NCBI GenBank assembly: GCA_964424125.1
Contig: CAYRHS010000138.1
Span: 1-8,592, forward strand
DNA length: 8,592 bases
Source: CAYRHS01 sp964424125
Lineage (GTDB): Bacteria; Actinomycetota; Acidimicrobiia; IMCC26256; JAOSJL01
Reading direction: 5' to 3'
The notes under the pieces are model-generated. The model was given only the letters and a program-made list of their open reading frames with translations, was not told the origin of the DNA and did no database searches. A program made the position numbers and the translations under genes. Positions 7,063 to 8,592 of the stretch are shown one piece after another; the first letter of the stretch is position 1; the number at the start of each line of letters is the position of its first letter.

Positions 7063-8463
7063 TCACGTCGGAGTCCGTCGCACCCTACTGTCGGGAGGAC
7101 TTGCCGGAGCGTCGCCCTCTGCGCTCGCTCCCCTTCCCCGTCGCGCCGACAGCTCCATCGCTCCGTGCGCGGCGTAGAGCGCGACGATCGGCATCACCGG
7201 AGCACGGAAACGCTCGCCTCGCGTGCCGAAGGCCTCGGGTCCTGCGGAGGCGACGAGCACGTAGAGCGCCGTGCCCACGACGAACGCGTGCGCGAACAGC
7301 GCGCGGCGAGCTCCGATCACCCGGATGAGCCCGAACGCGGCGGCGAGATAGAAGCCGACGAGCAACGCGAGCGCGATCGCGGCGGAAGGCCCGGACAGCG
7401 GTGCGATCCGCAGGTACCGCGCGACCTTGCCGCGCACGTGGAAGAGCTCGTCCCAGAGGCCGTGCACGGTCACCTCGAGCGTCTCCACCGGATGCGCACG
7501 CAGGATGGCCAGGCCTTCTCGATACTGACGCCCGTAGTACGCCCCCTCGCTCTCGTCGCCGATCGGGCCGAACCGGGCTTTGAGGCGGCGCCGGGCCTCT
7601 TCGAGCGTGATGCCGTCACGCTCGGCCACGACGCCCGCGGCGCGCCACTGGTAGATGTTCTTGCCCTCGACGCCGCTGAGCCGCCACGAGTCGACGCGTT
7701 CATGGTTGCGAAGCTGCCAGCCGCCGACGATCAGCACCAACGGGAGCACGAAGGCCGCCACGATCACCGCCCCCCTTCGAGGGTTCACGCCCTCACGGAC
7801 CAGTCCCGTCACGAGCAGCGCGCCACCGAACAGCGGCAGGTAGTACGTGAGCGGTCGCACCATCGTGGCGGCCGCGAGGGCAAGACCGAGACCTGACGCC
7901 AACAGGACGCGGCGATGCTTCGCCGTGAGGAGCGCGAAGCCCAGGAGGACGACGAGCATCAGGAGCAGCGCGCTCAGACACTCGGTGAGCAGGGTCCCGG
8001 TGGTCGAGAACTGCAGCGGTTCGAGCGCCACCAGGGCGGCGGCGACGAGTCCGGTGTCGACGGACCACATGCGCGTCGCGAGCACGAACGCGAGGAAGAC
8101 CGTCATCGCGCTCAACAGAACCTGCACGAGGAGCACCGGCGTCACGCTCGACCCGAACACCTCGCGAACGGAAGCGAGGAACAACGGGTATCCGGGGGTG
8201 CGTACGAACTCGGGGGTTCGGTCGTCGGCCGCGTCGTCGAAGCGATGGTGCTCGACCAGCGCTTCGGCGGAGTCCGCGTAGCTCGCGGTGTCCGGCTCGA
8301 AGGCCAGGTCGGGATTGACGTGTGCGACGTAGAGCACGTAACCACCGCGAGAGACGACGCACAGGAGCAGGATGGCGAGCAGCACGAGCCTGCGCGCGCG
8401 GTCGGCGGGCACCAGCAGCGGCCGGGAGGATGCCCCTGACGCGTTCGTCGTTCGTTGGCGCAA
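7063..8463 (-). CDS. GT39 / ArnT-like integral membrane glycosyltransferase (PMT_2 superfamily)
   Basis: A GT-C fold enzyme that would transfer a sugar from a polyprenyl-phosphate donor onto an acceptor at the outer membrane face; donor and acceptor are unknown. It has 466 residues with about ten hydrophobic segments, near residues 25-48, 108-130, 136-150, 158-180, 185-200, 205-222, 230-250, 360-383, 388-406 and 420-435. The first outer loop has FEPDTASYADSAEALV, with D58 as the likely catalytic aspartate of the family, followed by RTPGYPLFLA (88-97). TECLSALLL (160-168), RPLTYYLPL (203-211), WQLRNHERVDSW (249-260) and the late RGERFRAPVMPIVALYAAHG (415-434) are typical of the ArnT/GT39 group. 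A soluble stretch at about 255-355 separates the two membrane parts. The TTG start is the furthest start codon visible; a GTG at 8412 is a shorter option. The reading frame stays open to the right edge, so an upstream start outside the window is possible. Its TGA overlaps the alternative GTG of the lipoprotein gene. Confidence 0.87.
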   Translation of the reverse strand: MRQRTTNASGASSRPLLVPADRARRLVLLAILLLCVVSRGGYVLYVAHVNPDLAFEPDTASYADSAEALVEHHRFDDAADDRTPEFVRTPGYPLFLASVREVFGSSVTPVLLVQVLLSAMTVFLAFVLATRMWSVDTGLVAAALVALEPLQFSTTGTLLTECLSALLLMLVVLLGFALLTAKHRRVLLASGLGLALAAATMVRPLTYYLPLFGGALLVTGLVREGVNPRRGAVIVAAFVLPLVLIVGGWQLRNHERVDSWRLSGVEGKNIYQWRAAGVVAERDGITLEEARRRLKARFGPIGDESEGAYYGRQYREGLAILRAHPVETLEVTVHGLWDELFHVRGKVARYLRIAPLSGPSAAIALALLVGFYLAAAFGLIRVIGARRALFAHAFVVGTALYVLVASAGPEAFGTRGERFRAPVMPIVALYAAHGAMELSARRGRGASAEGDAPASPPDSRVRRTPT

Positions 8464-8592
8464 AGTGCCCTGACGCTCCGGGCGGGTGGGTTCGACGGCA
8501 GCGGACGCGTGGTCGGTGGCCTTCGTCCCCTCGCACGCGACCCGGGCGCACCGTAACGTCGATATGGGCCGCGGGCGCGCTCCCCGTCCGAG
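8464..8592. other. Region with no supported gene upstream of the glycosyltransferase
   Basis: 129 bp. On the minus strand the glycosyltransferase frame stays open through it but has no ATG, GTG or TTG. The patch around 8551-8566 is less G+C-rich than its surroundings and might belong to a promoter or divergent spacer, but I could not match convincing -35 and -10 boxes. A plus-strand ATG at 8564 has too little sequence after it to judge. Confidence 0.5.

Noticed and set aside
5372..7177. Very long plus-strand open frame (601 codons)
   Set aside because: It lies antisense to the lipoprotein and oxidoreductase genes, encodes Arg/Asp/Gly-rich sequence with no recognisable domain, and is the usual by-product of high G+C coding on the other strand.
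8564..8592. Possible divergent plus-strand gene starting at an ATG
   Set aside because: Only nine codons are visible, there is no ribosome site, and the composition is not informative.
1..8592. CRISPR arrays, insertion sequences, tRNA or rRNA genes, large repeats
   Set aside because: No repeated spacer pattern, terminal inverted repeats, transposase motifs or RNA gene signatures were seen on either strand.

Overview
The window is G+C-rich throughout and is packed with short-spaced genes that all read on the minus strand. A predicted F420-type luciferase-like oxidoreductase, a large sulfatase resembling those of actinomycetes, GTG and TTG starts, and strong third-position G/C bias suggest an actinobacterium. 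An uncultured Acidimicrobiia-type lineage is possible, but that is inference. A run of 10 N at 5267-5276 shows the contig is a draft scaffold.

In transcription order (right to left) the genes are: (1) a GT39/ArnT-like integral membrane glycosyltransferase, 8463-7063; (2) a lipid-anchored alpha/beta hydrolase, 7036-5516, or from a GTG at 7066; (3) a LLM-class, probably F420-dependent oxidoreductase interrupted by the N gap, 5482-4641; (4) a PaaI/MenI-like hotdog thioesterase, 4616-4161; (5) a PhnB-like VOC protein, 4132-3665; (6) a YbdK-type glutamate-cysteine ligase-like carboxylate-amine ligase, 3635-2493; (7) an M20D amidohydrolase, 2496-1291; (8) a type I sulfatase, 1278 to the left edge, with its C-terminus outside the window.

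No intergenic space between genes exceeds about 33 bp, and two junctions can overlap by 4 bp (GTGA at 7063-7066, ATGA at 2493-2496). This looks like one co-transcribed unit of eight genes, although no promoter or terminator could be identified. The only stretch without a called gene is the right-hand 129 bp (8464-8592).

The shared theme is mostly hydrolysis or modification of small conjugated molecules: sulfate ester, amide, carboxylic ester and acyl-CoA thioester cleavage, plus an F420-type redox step and an ATP-dependent amide-forming ligase. The most specific observation is the translationally coupled pair of amide-forming ligase and amide-cleaving M20D hydrolase. None of the families is new, and I see no defence system, mobile element, CRISPR array or RNA gene. 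Any idea that the cluster forms one pathway is inference.
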